A DNA stretch of 64,000 bases from JAJKIP01 sp037200685 (GCA_037200685.1 JBBCIG010000018.1:1-64000), one strand, 5' to 3'; positions 1 through 8,406 are shown, counted from the first letter of the stretch. Numbers and translations are program-made. The notes: generated from the sequence alone by a model not told the origin.

Positions 1-897
1 ATGCAATCAACACTGGTAATATTAGCGGCGGGAATGGCCTCACGTTACGGAAGTATGAAACAAATACAGGGGTTTGGCCCCGGCGGCGAAACGATCATGG
101 ATTACTCTATTTATGATGCCATCCGTTCCGGGTTTACAAAGGTGGTGTTCATTATCCGCAGGGAATTCGCGGAAGATTTCAAAACGATATTTGAACCGAA
201 GTTGAAAGGCAAAGTGGCGACTGAATATGTTTTCCAGGATATTGAAAGTTTTACCGAAGGCAATCCCATTCCGGCAGACAGGAAGAAACCCTGGGGAACG
301 GCCCACGCTGTTTTATGCGCCATGGATGTGGTGAAAGAACCTTTCGCTGTTATCAATGCTGATGATTTTTATGGCCGCAACGCATTTGAAAACGCAGCTG
401 ATTTTTTACAGAATGATTGTACGGAGAAAACCTATTCGATCATCGGCTATGATCTTTTAAAAACATTATCTGATTATGGTACGGTAAACAGGGGAGTATG
501 TGCACTTGATAATGTAGGTAACCTTGTTTCCATCACCGAGCGGATCAATATCGCAAAAAAAGACGGGAAGATCATTTGTGAAGACGGGCTGGAGCCAAAA
601 GAACTTTCACTCGATACGAAAGTGTCGATGAATTTCTGGTGCTTCCATCCTTCTTATTTTTCCTATACACAGAATTTATTCCGCGAATTTTTACGGAACC
701 ATGGTAATGAACCAAAGTCCGAATTCTTCATCCCCATCGTAGCTGATAAATTTATACAGGAAGGCGGCAGGGTGGAAGTAGTGCCAACAACTTCATCATG
801 GTTTGGTGTTACGTATAAAGAAGATGCGCCTTTCGTAGAAAAAAGTTTGAATGATTTGATCAGCGCAGGAGAATATCCGGAAAGACTTTGGGCCTGA
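1..897 (+). CDS. NTP (sugar-phosphate) transferase family protein
   Basis: A 298-residue cytoplasmic protein that starts with ATG on the first base of the window, so its upstream region cannot be checked. Residues 6-21 (VILAAGMASRYGSMKQ) form the nucleotide-binding loop of NTP transferases, which join a sugar 1-phosphate to a nucleotide. PWGTAHA (97-103) and INADDFYG (118-125) match the second substrate loop and the metal-binding aspartate. The first loop departs from the usual GxGTR form, so the substrate cannot be named. No sugar-pathway gene lies next to it, and the neighbouring gene converges on it across a shared hairpin. The family call is firm and the function is open. Confidence 0.8.
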   Translation: MQSTLVILAAGMASRYGSMKQIQGFGPGGETIMDYSIYDAIRSGFTKVVFIIRREFAEDFKTIFEPKLKGKVATEYVFQDIESFTEGNPIPADRKKPWGTAHAVLCAMDVVKEPFAVINADDFYGRNAFENAADFLQNDCTEKTYSIIGYDLLKTLSDYGTVNRGVCALDNVGNLVSITERINIAKKDGKIICEDGLEPKELSLDTKVSMNFWCFHPSYFSYTQNLFREFLRNHGNEPKSEFFIPIVADKFIQEGGRVEVVPTTSSWFGVTYKEDAPFVEKSLNDLISAGEYPERLWA

Positions 898-920
898 TAA
901 AATAATTACCGTCTAATAGA

Positions 921-953
921 AAAAGCCATCATGATATAATCGTGATGGCTTTT
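921..953. terminator. Bidirectional terminator hairpin
   Basis: An 11-bp perfect stem (921-931 with 943-953) is flanked by A-rich sequence on one side and T-rich on the other. It lies between two convergent genes, so it can serve both strands. Confidence 0.8.
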
Positions 954-977
954 CTTATATATTTAGAAAGAAACGGA

Positions 978-2099
978 TTAATCTCCTTTTACCATAAACA
1001 CACAGTCCTGTATCTTTTTTACCTGCTGTCTTTTATCTACACCGGATAAGGTTGTTTTAGAAGAGACTTTTATATTTTGAAATTCCGGGCTCTTCTTTAA
1101 TTCATCCAATGCCCTGTAAATATATTTTGACTGAACAGCAAATACAGCGCCTTCCGCATTAATTTCTTTTGAGCTAAGAATGCCGATCACTTCGCCATTG
1201 TGATTAAAGATCGGGCCGCCGCTATTACCAGGGTTGGCTGGCACATAAATCTGGCAACTCAATGTATCACCATTATGTCCTGTTTCAGCGCTTAGATATC
1301 CTTCGCCGTAAACAATTTCATCACGGGGAAAGCCTAGTGTGAAAATCGGTTCAGCCACATCGGATGCTGTTTTGCGGATCCCGTAAGGAAGAGAGAAAGG
1401 CTTAAATTTTGAATCGTCTATTTTAATGATAGCCACATCTCTTAGAACATCCAGTTTTACCACAAAAGCATTGAATTGTTCGCCTTTAATATTAGAGACC
1501 TTGATATGTTGTGATTTTGCCACCACATGCGCATTCGTTATCATCAGTCCCTGTGCATCAATCAGAAATCCTGTTCCGCCTGTTTTTGGGAAAAAAGTGT
1601 TTTGAATGTCGCTTCGTTTTACATCGTCTTTGACATTATTCAGGTCCTGTTGCAGATCATTGGTCTTCTTTTCCTGCACGCTCAACTTACGGTTGAGCCT
1701 TTCAAGCTCTGCTGTCGGTGCTTTGGGTGATATAGTCCAAACCAAAGCACTGATAGATATGGCTGTAATACCTGCGATTGACGCAGCAATAGCTGCTACC
1801 CTGCGGTATCTCTTCCATAAATAAACAACCTTCGATTTCCCTTCCAGCCCATCCACATTGATCTTGCCTTGTTCTGAAAGATCGGTATGCACATGGTGCA
1901 AGGTTGATTTAAACTTTTGCCATTCACCAAAACGGTTCATCTGCTGGAGGAACAAGGTATGCTCTACCACCAGTTGGTCAACTTCACCATTTGTTTTCCG
2001 CATATTTTCAAAATGCAAACGCTCATCCGGGTTCATCTCACCGCGGATATATCTTTCGATGGCGTCAATCATCATGATATCGTTATTCTCATTCATCAC
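978..2099 (-). CDS. Membrane-anchored trypsin-like serine protease with anti-sigma-like N-terminus
   Basis: 373 residues. Residues 1-95 resemble the cytoplasmic part of Bacteroidota anti-sigma factors (a YIRGEMNPDER segment near residue 17). One membrane helix follows (about 101-122), then a short coiled coil (128-162) and an S1C/trypsin-like domain outside the membrane. The catalytic triad is visible: His191 (TNAHVV), Asp221 (LRDVAIIKID) and Ser293 (GNSGGP). No PDZ domain is seen. It overlaps the upstream ECF sigma gene by 4 bp (ATGA), so the two are translationally coupled. The inferred role is a membrane protein that holds the sigma factor and carries a protease on the outer face. The anti-sigma role rests on context and weak similarity. 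Confidence 0.75.
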   Translation of the reverse strand: MMNENNDIMMIDAIERYIRGEMNPDERLHFENMRKTNGEVDQLVVEHTLFLQQMNRFGEWQKFKSTLHHVHTDLSEQGKINVDGLEGKSKVVYLWKRYRRVAAIAASIAGITAISISALVWTISPKAPTAELERLNRKLSVQEKKTNDLQQDLNNVKDDVKRSDIQNTFFPKTGGTGFLIDAQGLMITNAHVVAKSQHIKVSNIKGEQFNAFVVKLDVLRDVAIIKIDDSKFKPFSLPYGIRKTASDVAEPIFTLGFPRDEIVYGEGYLSAETGHNGDTLSCQIYVPANPGNSGGPIFNHNGEVIGILSSKEINAEGAVFAVQSKYIYRALDELKKSPEFQNIKVSSKTTLSGVDKRQQVKKIQDCVFMVKGD

Positions 2100-2665
2100 T
2101 TCACTCCGTTTTTATAATGACTAAAAAATATTTTCTTCAACCGCATCAGGCATTTATACTTCTGGGTCTTGGCATTCTCAGCGTTGGTATATCCAAATCC
2201 CGTCGCTATATCCTGCATATTCTTTTTCTGGATATAAAATGCTTCCAGCAGGCTTTTGCAAGGTTCGCCCAGCCCCATGATCGCCTTTTCCATCATTTCA
2301 AACTCCATGTCCCGTTTCCCATGCTCCTCCAGGTCATCTTCCACCTGCACCAGGTTTTCCGCACTCACTATTTCCCCGGAGTACCGGTTCGCCTGCTGCA
2401 ATTTTTTCAGCCAGACACGCCGGGCAACCGAATAGATATACGTTTTAATCTGGCAGGTCAGCTCAAAAGTCCCCGACCTTGCCTTTTCGTAAAGAACTAT
2501 CATCGCTTCCTGGAACACGTCCCTGGCGTCGTCGGCGGACCCGTTATTGTTGATTATCAGGGACTGAACCATGCTATAGTTCTCCTTATAGATCGTTTCA
2601 ACGGCCTTTTTATCGTTACGGGCTAATCCTAGCAATAAAGCTTTTTCGTTATTCTCTGGTTTCAC
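2096..2665 (-). CDS. ECF-type RNA polymerase sigma factor
   Basis: 189 residues, sigma-70 family of the extracytoplasmic-function type. Region 2 is visible as ADDARDVFQEAMIVLYEK followed by an IKTYIYSVARRVWL helix. Region 4 is near the C-terminus (LEAFYIQKKNMQDIATGFGY, then a recognition helix with KTQKYKCLMRLKK). The start is a GTG codon; no ATG lies upstream in frame near it. The stop overlaps the start of the protease/anti-sigma gene by 4 bp, the usual arrangement for a sigma factor and its membrane regulator. It would direct RNA polymerase to a small regulon, probably including this operon. No target promoter could be identified. Confidence 0.9.
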   Translation of the reverse strand: MKPENNEKALLLGLARNDKKAVETIYKENYSMVQSLIINNNGSADDARDVFQEAMIVLYEKARSGTFELTCQIKTYIYSVARRVWLKKLQQANRYSGEIVSAENLVQVEDDLEEHGKRDMEFEMMEKAIMGLGEPCKSLLEAFYIQKKNMQDIATGFGYTNAENAKTQKYKCLMRLKKIFFSHYKNGVK

Positions 2666-2852
2666 TTATCCGTTATTTAATACGGTTTTATAAAAATAGT
2701 AACCCTGCCCGACTACCAAAAAAATAATAATAAAGGTGGAGGGGCGGGCCTGCACCAGCCTGAAAAAAAAGTTTAAAATTCCGGGTTACCTTTTTCGCCC
2801 CCCGGTATAAAGCTTTGAAATATATTTCAAAATCAAAAAAACTCACGACATC

Positions 2853-3056
2853 ATGAAAAAGCTTTTTATCGTATTAGCAGTTGCCAGCCTTGGCTTCGTA
2901 GCTTGTAACAATGATTCAGAAACACCAGTAGAAGAAACTCAGGCTTATAAAGATTCTGTAGCTGCTAAAGCAACTGCGGATAGCTTAGCTGCTGAGGCTG
3001 CAAAGATTCCTGCACCTACAGTTGATACTTTAAAGAAAGATACTTTGCCTAAATAA
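2853..3056 (+). CDS. Small Ala/Lys-rich lipoprotein
   Basis: 67 residues. A short signal peptide ends in a lipobox (LGFVAC), so Cys18 would be lipidated after cleavage. The mature part is about 50 residues, rich in Ala, Asp, Thr and Lys with no aromatic core, suggesting a flexible periplasmic or outer-membrane tail. A terminator hairpin follows 25 bp after the stop, so it is probably transcribed alone. No family is recognised. Being this short it could be missed by gene callers, but the start, lipobox and terminator together support a real gene. Confidence 0.7.
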   Translation: MKKLFIVLAVASLGFVACNNDSETPVEETQAYKDSVAAKATADSLAAEAAKIPAPTVDTLKKDTLPK

Positions 3057-3080
3057 GCTTTTATTTAGCAAGCAATTTTC

Positions 3081-3108
3081 AAAGGCCATCCGGTAAGGGT
3101 GGCTTTTG
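3081..3108 (+). terminator. Terminator hairpin after the small lipoprotein gene
   Basis: An imperfect stem (AAAGGCCA pairing with TGGCTTTT, one bulge) followed by a T-rich run, 25 bp after the lipoprotein stop codon. Confidence 0.65.
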
Positions 3109-3140
3109 TATTTAATCAGGGAGTTAAATTTTATTTTACC

Positions 3141-3415
3141 CGGCTTTTGTACTGAGCGTAGTCGAAGTATTCATGGCATCGCCTGTTGCGACGCTCCGTT
3201 CATCTTTCTGTTCTCTATTGAGCACTGTTGAAGTATCAATAATTGCGTCGCAGTTTACCATGAGCGAAGTCGAATGGTCGCACTCTTGTACGTTCGGTAA
3301 TTCTACTCAACATTTTCGATGTGGCTGCGAGTATCAGTTTTTTCACTAAGCGAGGGCTGTGTGTAGTTTCCCTCTCCACCTGTGGAGAGGGATAAAGGGT
3401 GAGGTTAATATCAAA
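3141..3415 (+). repeat. Composite intergenic repeat, copy A (plus orientation)
   Basis: A long copy of a repeat family seen at least twelve more times in this window. It contains the shared blocks TTGCGACGCTCCGTTCATCT, TTGCGTCGCAGTTTACCATG, and AGCGAAGTCGAATGGTCGCA followed by CTCT. The tail (about 3369-3410) carries a CCCTCTCCAC hairpin module also seen at 26511-26545. The repeat fills most of the gap before the helicase gene. Confidence 0.8.
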
Positions 3416-3439
3416 ATTTCCACCCCGCCCTAAATAGAT

Positions 3440-3447
3440 TACCTTTG
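3440..3447 (+). promoter_or_regulatory. Bacteroidota -7 promoter element for the helicase gene
   Basis: TACCTTTG matches the TAnnTTTG -7 consensus of the Bacteroidota housekeeping sigma factor, 33 bp before the GTG start. A clear TTG -33 element is not visible. Confidence 0.5.
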
Positions 3448-3479
3448 CGCCCAATTTATTTTATTTAATATATAACACA

Positions 3480-5174
3480 GTGCCAGCAGTTACGACCATA
3501 TCATTCGAAGACTTAGGAATAGCAGAAGGATTATTACAGTCCATCAAGGAATTAGGATTTACACAGCCAACGCCCATACAGGAAAAAGCAATCCCGGTAT
3601 TATTACAGGGCACCAAAGATTTTATTGGCTTAGCGCAAACTGGCACCGGTAAAACCGCTGCCTTTGGTTTACCACTATTGCAACTTCTTCGCAAAGAAGA
3701 CCGCTACCCGCAGGCGTTGATTATTTGCCCTACAAGAGAATTGTGTTTACAAATCACCAACGACTTAGGCACGTTTAAGGGCAAAAAAGAAAATGTTTCC
3801 GTGACCGCTGTTTATGGTGGCACCTCTATTGGCGACCAGATAAGAAGCCTGAAGAGAGGAACACATGTTGTTGTCGCCACTCCCGGCCGCCTCATCGACC
3901 TGATAGAAAGAAAGGCGATCAACCTGGAAAAGATCCATTACGTCGTTCTGGATGAAGCCGATGAAATGCTCAACATGGGTTTTAAAGATGATATTGAATT
4001 CATTTTAAAAAATACACCGAACCGTCAAAGTACATGGCTGTTCAGCGCTACCATGCCGGCCGAAATCAGGCAGGTGAGTAAGCGTTACATGAAAGATCCT
4101 TTCGAGATCACGATTGGTAAAATGAACGCAGGGGCGTCTACAATCGATCACCAGTATTATGCTACGCAGCATGTGAACCGCTACGAAACATTAAAACGTA
4201 TTATTGATTTCAATCCCGGTTTGTATGGTATTGTATTTACCCGTACTAAAGCCGATGCGCAAAATATTTCCGAACAACTAACAAGGGAAGGCTACGATAT
4301 TGAGGCCATACATGGTGACCTCACGCAGCAGCAACGTGATAAAGTGATGGGTCTGTTCAGGGATAAAAGCATCCAGTTATTGATTGCGACGGACGTAGCT
4401 GCAAGAGGTATTGATGTGCAGGGTATCACCCATGTTATCAATTACGAATTGCCCGACGATACGGAAGTGTACACACACCGGAGCGGAAGAACGGGGCGTG
4501 CGGGAAAAAGCGGTATCTCTATTTCGTTGGTTACTCCAAAAGAAGTTTATCGCCTCCGGCAAATAGAACGATTATTGAATGCCCGTGTTCATAAAATGGA
4601 TATACCATCCGGCAAAGATGTTTGCCGGAAGCAATTCTTTCATTTTATTGATAAGATGCTGAAAGCGGATATCAGCCACGGCGATTATGAAACATATTTA
4701 CCGGCATTAAAAGAAAAATTTGACGGCGTAGAAAAAGAGGAAATATTGCAAAGAGTAGCGGCATTGGAGTTTGACAGGTTTTTAAAATATTATGAAAACG
4801 CCGCCGATCTTAATATACGTGATGACAGGAGAGGAACTGATCGCAGCAGGGAGAGAGCGCCGGAAAGAACAGAAAGATCTTCAAACCGTGATACAAAGGG
4901 AAGAACGTTTGAAAGAAATGGAAATTACCAACGCTTGTTTGTAAACCTTGGAACAAAAGATGGTTTTTACAAAGCCAGCTTCCTGCAGTTTATCCTTGAT
5001 ATGAGCGACCTGAAAAAAGAAGTGCTGGGCCGTATTGATATGAAAGAAATGACGAGTTGGATAGAAATAGAGCCAGCGGCCGGCAAGAAAATGATCAAAG
5101 CCATTGATGGTAAAAATTACCGCGGCAGAAAGATCAGGATGAATGATGCGGAAACCGGCGGGGGCAGGAAATAA
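3480..5174 (+). CDS. DEAD-box ATP-dependent RNA helicase
   Basis: 564 residues with GTG start. All helicase motifs are present in order: Q motif (PTPIQ), Walker A AQTGTGKT (52-59), PTRELCLQ, ATPGR, DEAD box in VLDEADEML (about 160), SAT in FSATMP, ATDVAARGID and HRSGRTGRAG. A basic, Arg-rich linker (about 445-475) leads to a C-terminal DbpA-type RNA-binding domain (RLFVNLGTKDGF and ITSWIEIEP-like segments). DbpA/CsdA-type enzymes unwind RNA in ribosome assembly or cold response. The downstream neighbour is the aromatic amino acid cluster, with its own promoter. Family certain; which DEAD-box subtype is less so. Confidence 0.93.
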   Translation: MPAVTTISFEDLGIAEGLLQSIKELGFTQPTPIQEKAIPVLLQGTKDFIGLAQTGTGKTAAFGLPLLQLLRKEDRYPQALIICPTRELCLQITNDLGTFKGKKENVSVTAVYGGTSIGDQIRSLKRGTHVVVATPGRLIDLIERKAINLEKIHYVVLDEADEMLNMGFKDDIEFILKNTPNRQSTWLFSATMPAEIRQVSKRYMKDPFEITIGKMNAGASTIDHQYYATQHVNRYETLKRIIDFNPGLYGIVFTRTKADAQNISEQLTREGYDIEAIHGDLTQQQRDKVMGLFRDKSIQLLIATDVAARGIDVQGITHVINYELPDDTEVYTHRSGRTGRAGKSGISISLVTPKEVYRLRQIERLLNARVHKMDIPSGKDVCRKQFFHFIDKMLKADISHGDYETYLPALKEKFDGVEKEEILQRVAALEFDRFLKYYENAADLNIRDDRRGTDRSRERAPERTERSSNRDTKGRTFERNGNYQRLFVNLGTKDGFYKASFLQFILDMSDLKKEVLGRIDMKEMTSWIEIEPAAGKKMIKAIDGKNYRGRKIRMNDAETGGGRK

Positions 5175-5187
5175 TTTAAAATAAAAA

Positions 5188-5218
5188 TTGTTTGAAACGG
5201 TCAGGCAGTATATATTTG
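5188..5218 (+). promoter_or_regulatory. Promoter of the aromatic amino acid leader
   Basis: TTG at 5188-5190 and TATATTTG at 5211-5218 fit the Bacteroidota TTG / TAnnTTTG promoter with a 20-bp gap. Transcription would begin about 5-8 bases later, almost on the ATG of the leader peptide, so the leader mRNA would have almost no 5' untranslated region. Confidence 0.6.
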
Positions 5219-5225
5219 TTACATC

Positions 5226-5312
5226 ATGACGATCACAAAAACATTCACAGGCTTTTATTTTTACTTCTTTTATTTTAGAATGAAGCCGGGAATGCTTTTG
5301 TTGAACAAATAA
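5226..5312 (+). CDS. Phe/Tyr leader peptide of the aromatic amino acid operon
   Basis: A 28-residue open frame beginning MTITKTFTG and followed by a run FYFYFFYFR, so codons 10-17 are all Phe or Tyr (six Phe and three Tyr in the whole peptide). It ends with TAA 25 bases before an intrinsic terminator, and pheA starts 110 bases after its stop. This is the layout of an attenuation leader: ribosomes stalling at Phe/Tyr codons when charged tRNA is scarce would change the downstream fold. It is too short for standard gene calling. The peptide itself likely has no function. Identification rests on codon run, spacing and the paired hairpins. Confidence 0.8.
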   Translation: MTITKTFTGFYFYFFYFRMKPGMLLLNK

Positions 5313-5366
5313 CGAACAACTAAAATCAACATAAAGAATCCCGGCTCCAAAGGCCGGGATTTTTGT
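5284..5366 (+). promoter_or_regulatory. Attenuator: antiterminator arm and terminator
   Basis: The terminator stem pairs 5337-5345 (AATCCCGGC) with 5353-5361 and is followed by a T run. An upstream segment inside the leader coding region, 5284-5291 (AGCCGGGA), is perfectly complementary to 5339-5346 (TCCCGGCT), the terminator's 5' arm. The two pairings exclude each other. A ribosome stalled at the Phe/Tyr run leaves 5284-5291 free to pair and lets transcription continue. A ribosome that reaches the stop region hinders that pairing and allows termination. Confidence 0.75.
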
Positions 5367-5422
5367 TTTAAACCCATCCCTAAAGGGAGTAAGAAGAAAA
5401 TTAATGAAGATTGAAATAACTA

Positions 5423-6322
5423 ATGATGGTAGAAAAAAATAAAGAAGTTTCAACAGGCGGGCTAAGTGCCGATGCCAGTTCCCCCTTTAGGGGGCGGAGG
5501 GGGTTTGCTATTCAAGGTTACGAAGGCAGCTTTCACCAGGAAGCGGCCCGGCATTTCTTCGGAAAGAACGTAGAAGTAATTTGCTGTGATACATTTAAAG
5601 ATGTTGTAAAAATCGCTTCCAATAAAAAAGAAAGCGATGGCGGGGTGATGGCGATTGAGAATTCTATTGCAGGCAGTATCCTTCCTAATTATAACCTGCT
5701 ACAAAAATCAAACTTAAAGATCATTGGTGAAGTATACCTGCAGATCAAACAGAATTTATTAGTAAACCCGGGTGTGAAACTCGAAGATATTAAAGAGGTT
5801 CATTCGCATACGATGGCATTGCAGCAATGTTATGATTTTTTAGATCAGCATAAATGGAAACTGGTAGAAACAGAAGATACGGCGTTAAGTGCAAAACATA
5901 TTCATCAATATAAAAGCAAACACATCGCGGCTATCGCCAGTAAGCTCGCCGCTGATTTATTTGAACTGGAAATACTTGCTCCGAATATTCACACGGTTAA
6001 AAATAATTATACAAGATTTTTGGTGCTACAACCAGATAACACCAATACACAAATTGAAAATGCGGATAAGGCATCAGTAAATTTTCATACAGATCATTCA
6101 AAAGGAAGTTTGGCGAAAGTGCTGACAAAAATTGCGGAAGGTGGAATTAACCTGAGCAAGCTGCAAAGTTTTCCTATCCCCGGTACGGATTTTCAATACA
6201 GTTTTCATGCGGATATGGAATTTGATTCAGCGGATCAATTTAATAAAGTGATAGAAGCAGTAAAACCATTTATTGCGGAAATAAAAATTTACGGGGTTTA
6301 TAAAAATGGTAAGAAGGTTTGA
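5423..6322 (+). CDS. pheA: Prephenate dehydratase with ACT domain
   Basis: 299 residues. It converts prephenate to phenylpyruvate in phenylalanine synthesis. The catalytic domain starts at AIQGYEGSFHQEAA (about residue 30); the conserved YTRF motif is near residue 195. A C-terminal ACT domain (about 215-295, GSLAKVLTKIAEGGINLSKL) probably senses Phe. The first 30 residues are odd: they include SSPFRGRRGF, encoded by a CCCCCTTTAGGGGG palindrome plus a G-rich tail, and are absent from usual family starts. ATG at 5423 or 5426 is the only start before the catalytic domain, so this insert appears to be translated. It is the first gene after the attenuator. Confidence 0.92.
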   Translation: MMVEKNKEVSTGGLSADASSPFRGRRGFAIQGYEGSFHQEAARHFFGKNVEVICCDTFKDVVKIASNKKESDGGVMAIENSIAGSILPNYNLLQKSNLKIIGEVYLQIKQNLLVNPGVKLEDIKEVHSHTMALQQCYDFLDQHKWKLVETEDTALSAKHIHQYKSKHIAAIASKLAADLFELEILAPNIHTVKNNYTRFLVLQPDNTNTQIENADKASVNFHTDHSKGSLAKVLTKIAEGGINLSKLQSFPIPGTDFQYSFHADMEFDSADQFNKVIEAVKPFIAEIKIYGVYKNGKKV

Positions 6323-6340
6323 ACCATAGCCCACGATTTT

Positions 6341-6366
6341 AATCCAGCCCATGGTTTTAACCATGG
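6341..6366. repeat. Short palindrome between pheA and aminotransferase
   Basis: CCCATGGTTTTAACCATGGG is a perfect palindrome able to form a stem of about 9 bp. It lies in the 62-bp gap and has no T run, so it looks like one of the small mobile palindromes of this genome or a processing site rather than a terminator. Confidence 0.6.
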
Positions 6367-6384
6367 GAAGAAGAAAAAATAAAA

Positions 6385-7542
6385 ATGCAAACAAGCAAAC
6401 GCTTAGAAGGTATCGGCGAATATTATTTCTCGCAAAAATTGCGGGAGATCGATGGCATGAACAAAGAAGGAAAGAATGTCATTAATCTCGGTATCGGCAG
6501 TCCTGACCTACCACCGCACCCGGATGTAATTAAAACATTACAGGAAGAAAGTGCAAAACCGAACGTGCATGCTTATCAATCGTACAAAGGCTCACCTATA
6601 TTAAGAAAAGCCATCAGCGACTGGTATAAGAAATGGTATGAAGTTGAATTAAATCCTGATACAGAAGTATTGCCGTTGATTGGCAGCAAAGAAGGCATCA
6701 TGCATATCTGCATGACTTATTTAAACCAGGGTGATAAAGTATTGGTGCCAAATCCCGGTTATCCAACTTACACCAGTGCGGTAAAATTAGCAGGAGGGAA
6801 ATGCCTCGATTATGAACTGAAAGCAAAAAATATTTACGAACCTGATTTTGCAAAACTGGATAAAAAGGATTTGCGGAAGGTGAAATTGATGTTTGTGAAT
6901 TACCCGCAAATGCCAACAGGCCAACCACCGACTAAAGCGTTGTTTGAAAAATTAGTGGCGTTTGGCAAAAAGCATAATATTTTGATTGTTCATGATAATC
7001 CTTATTCTTTTATTCTTAATGAGCACCCGGAAAGTTTATTGTGTATGGACGGCGCTAAAGATTGCGTGATTGAATTAAACTCATTAAGCAAGTCGCACAA
7101 CATGGCGGGCTGGCGGGTAGGAATGCTTTGCGGGGCGAAAGAAAGAATAGAAGAGGTATTACGTTTCAAAAGCAATATGGACAGCGGCATGTTTTTGCCG
7201 GTTCAGTTAGCCGCGGCCAAAGCGCTGACATTAGGAAAAGAATGGCACGGTGAAGTAAATGCTGTTTATGCAAAAAGAAGAGAAAAGGTTTTTGAATTAT
7301 TGAAGTTGTTGAAATGTAAATTTTCAAAAGACCAGGTGGGGATGTTTGTTTGGGCCGCCATACCGGCTGCATATAAAGATGGTTTTGCATTAAGCGACGA
7401 TGTGTTGTATAAGGCCAATGTATTCATTACGCCGGGAGGAATATTTGGTAGCGCCGGTAATAAATATGTGCGGGTGAGTTTGTGCAGTACAGAGGAGAAG
7501 ATTGCTGAGAGTATTGAAAGAATAAAAGAAAGTCAAAAGTAA
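6385..7542 (+). CDS. Class I/II PLP-dependent aminotransferase
   Basis: 385 residues, fold-type I aminotransferase. The PLP-binding lysine is Lys236 in SLSKSHNMAGWR, with the usual NPGYPTY and VHDNPY segments upstream (about 127 and 210) and Arg in VRVSL near the C-terminus for the substrate carboxylate. Its position between pheA and tyrA suggests transamination of phenylpyruvate/4-hydroxyphenylpyruvate (or prephenate) to finish Phe and Tyr synthesis. By sequence alone it could also act on other amino acids such as LL-diaminopimelate or methionine; the aromatic role is inferred from the operon. Confidence 0.88.
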   Translation: MQTSKRLEGIGEYYFSQKLREIDGMNKEGKNVINLGIGSPDLPPHPDVIKTLQEESAKPNVHAYQSYKGSPILRKAISDWYKKWYEVELNPDTEVLPLIGSKEGIMHICMTYLNQGDKVLVPNPGYPTYTSAVKLAGGKCLDYELKAKNIYEPDFAKLDKKDLRKVKLMFVNYPQMPTGQPPTKALFEKLVAFGKKHNILIVHDNPYSFILNEHPESLLCMDGAKDCVIELNSLSKSHNMAGWRVGMLCGAKERIEEVLRFKSNMDSGMFLPVQLAAAKALTLGKEWHGEVNAVYAKRREKVFELLKLLKCKFSKDQVGMFVWAAIPAAYKDGFALSDDVLYKANVFITPGGIFGSAGNKYVRVSLCSTEEKIAESIERIKESQK

Positions 7543-7557
7543 AAAGTCAAAACGAAG

Positions 7558-8406
7558 ATGTTTGATAATGTTACCATAGTTGGAGTTGGATTAATCAGCG
7601 GATCTTTTGCCTTAGGATTAAAAGATAAAGGACTTGCTAAACATATCATTGGCGTAAGCCGTACAGAAGCCAGCGCAAAAAAAGCATTAGAACTTGGATT
7701 GATTGATGAAGCATTACCATTAGAAGAAGCGGTAAAGAAAAGTGATTTGATCTATGTAGCGATACCTGTTGATACAACATTGCCGGTCATGCAAACGATC
7801 ATGAACCTGGTAACGGATAAACAAATCGTTGCGGATGCTGGTTCAACGAAGCAGGTGTTGTGCGAAGCATTGAACGATCACCCGATGAGAAAAAGATTTG
7901 TGGCCACCCACCCGATGTGGGGCACCGAATACAGCGGGCCGGAAGCGGCGGTGAGAAATGCTTTTGCCGGACGTGCCTGCGTGATATGCGAAAAAGAGAA
8001 ATCCGATAAAAATGCGGCGGATGCAATAGAAAAAATTTACCGTGAGCTGGGCATGCACATATTATATATGAATGCCGCTGATCATGATATGCATACGGCA
8101 TATATCAGTCACATATCGCACATCACTTCGTTTGCATTGGCGAATACAGTTTTGGAGAAAGAAAAAGAAGACAATGCGATTTTTGAATTGGCCTCCGCCG
8201 GTTTTGAGAGTACCGTGCGGTTAGCAAAGAGTAACCCGGCCATGTGGGCGCCGATCTTTATGCAGAACCGGGAAAATATTTTAGATGTATTAAATGAGCA
8301 TATTTCGCAGTTGAGAAAATTTAAATCTTGTTTGGAAAAAGAGAATGAAGAGTATTTGAAGGAGTTGATTGAGAATGCGAATAAGATAAGGAGGATAATT
8401 AAATAG
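7558..8406 (+). CDS. tyrA: Prephenate dehydrogenase
   Basis: 282 residues. An N-terminal Rossmann fold begins at once with VGVGLISGSFA (residues 8-18), binding NAD(P). The active-site segment FVATHPMWGTEYSGP (about 117-131) and the helical C-terminal domain with YISHISHITSFALA follow. It oxidatively decarboxylates prephenate to 4-hydroxyphenylpyruvate for tyrosine. No ACT domain is attached, unlike pheA. Fifteen bases separate it from the aminotransferase, so the two are co-transcribed. The gap contains AAGTCAAAAGT-type repeats like those found inside the glycosyltransferase at 33.9 kb. Confidence 0.93.
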   Translation: MFDNVTIVGVGLISGSFALGLKDKGLAKHIIGVSRTEASAKKALELGLIDEALPLEEAVKKSDLIYVAIPVDTTLPVMQTIMNLVTDKQIVADAGSTKQVLCEALNDHPMRKRFVATHPMWGTEYSGPEAAVRNAFAGRACVICEKEKSDKNAADAIEKIYRELGMHILYMNAADHDMHTAYISHISHITSFALANTVLEKEKEDNAIFELASAGFESTVRLAKSNPAMWAPIFMQNRENILDVLNEHISQLRKFKSCLEKENEEYLKELIENANKIRRIIK

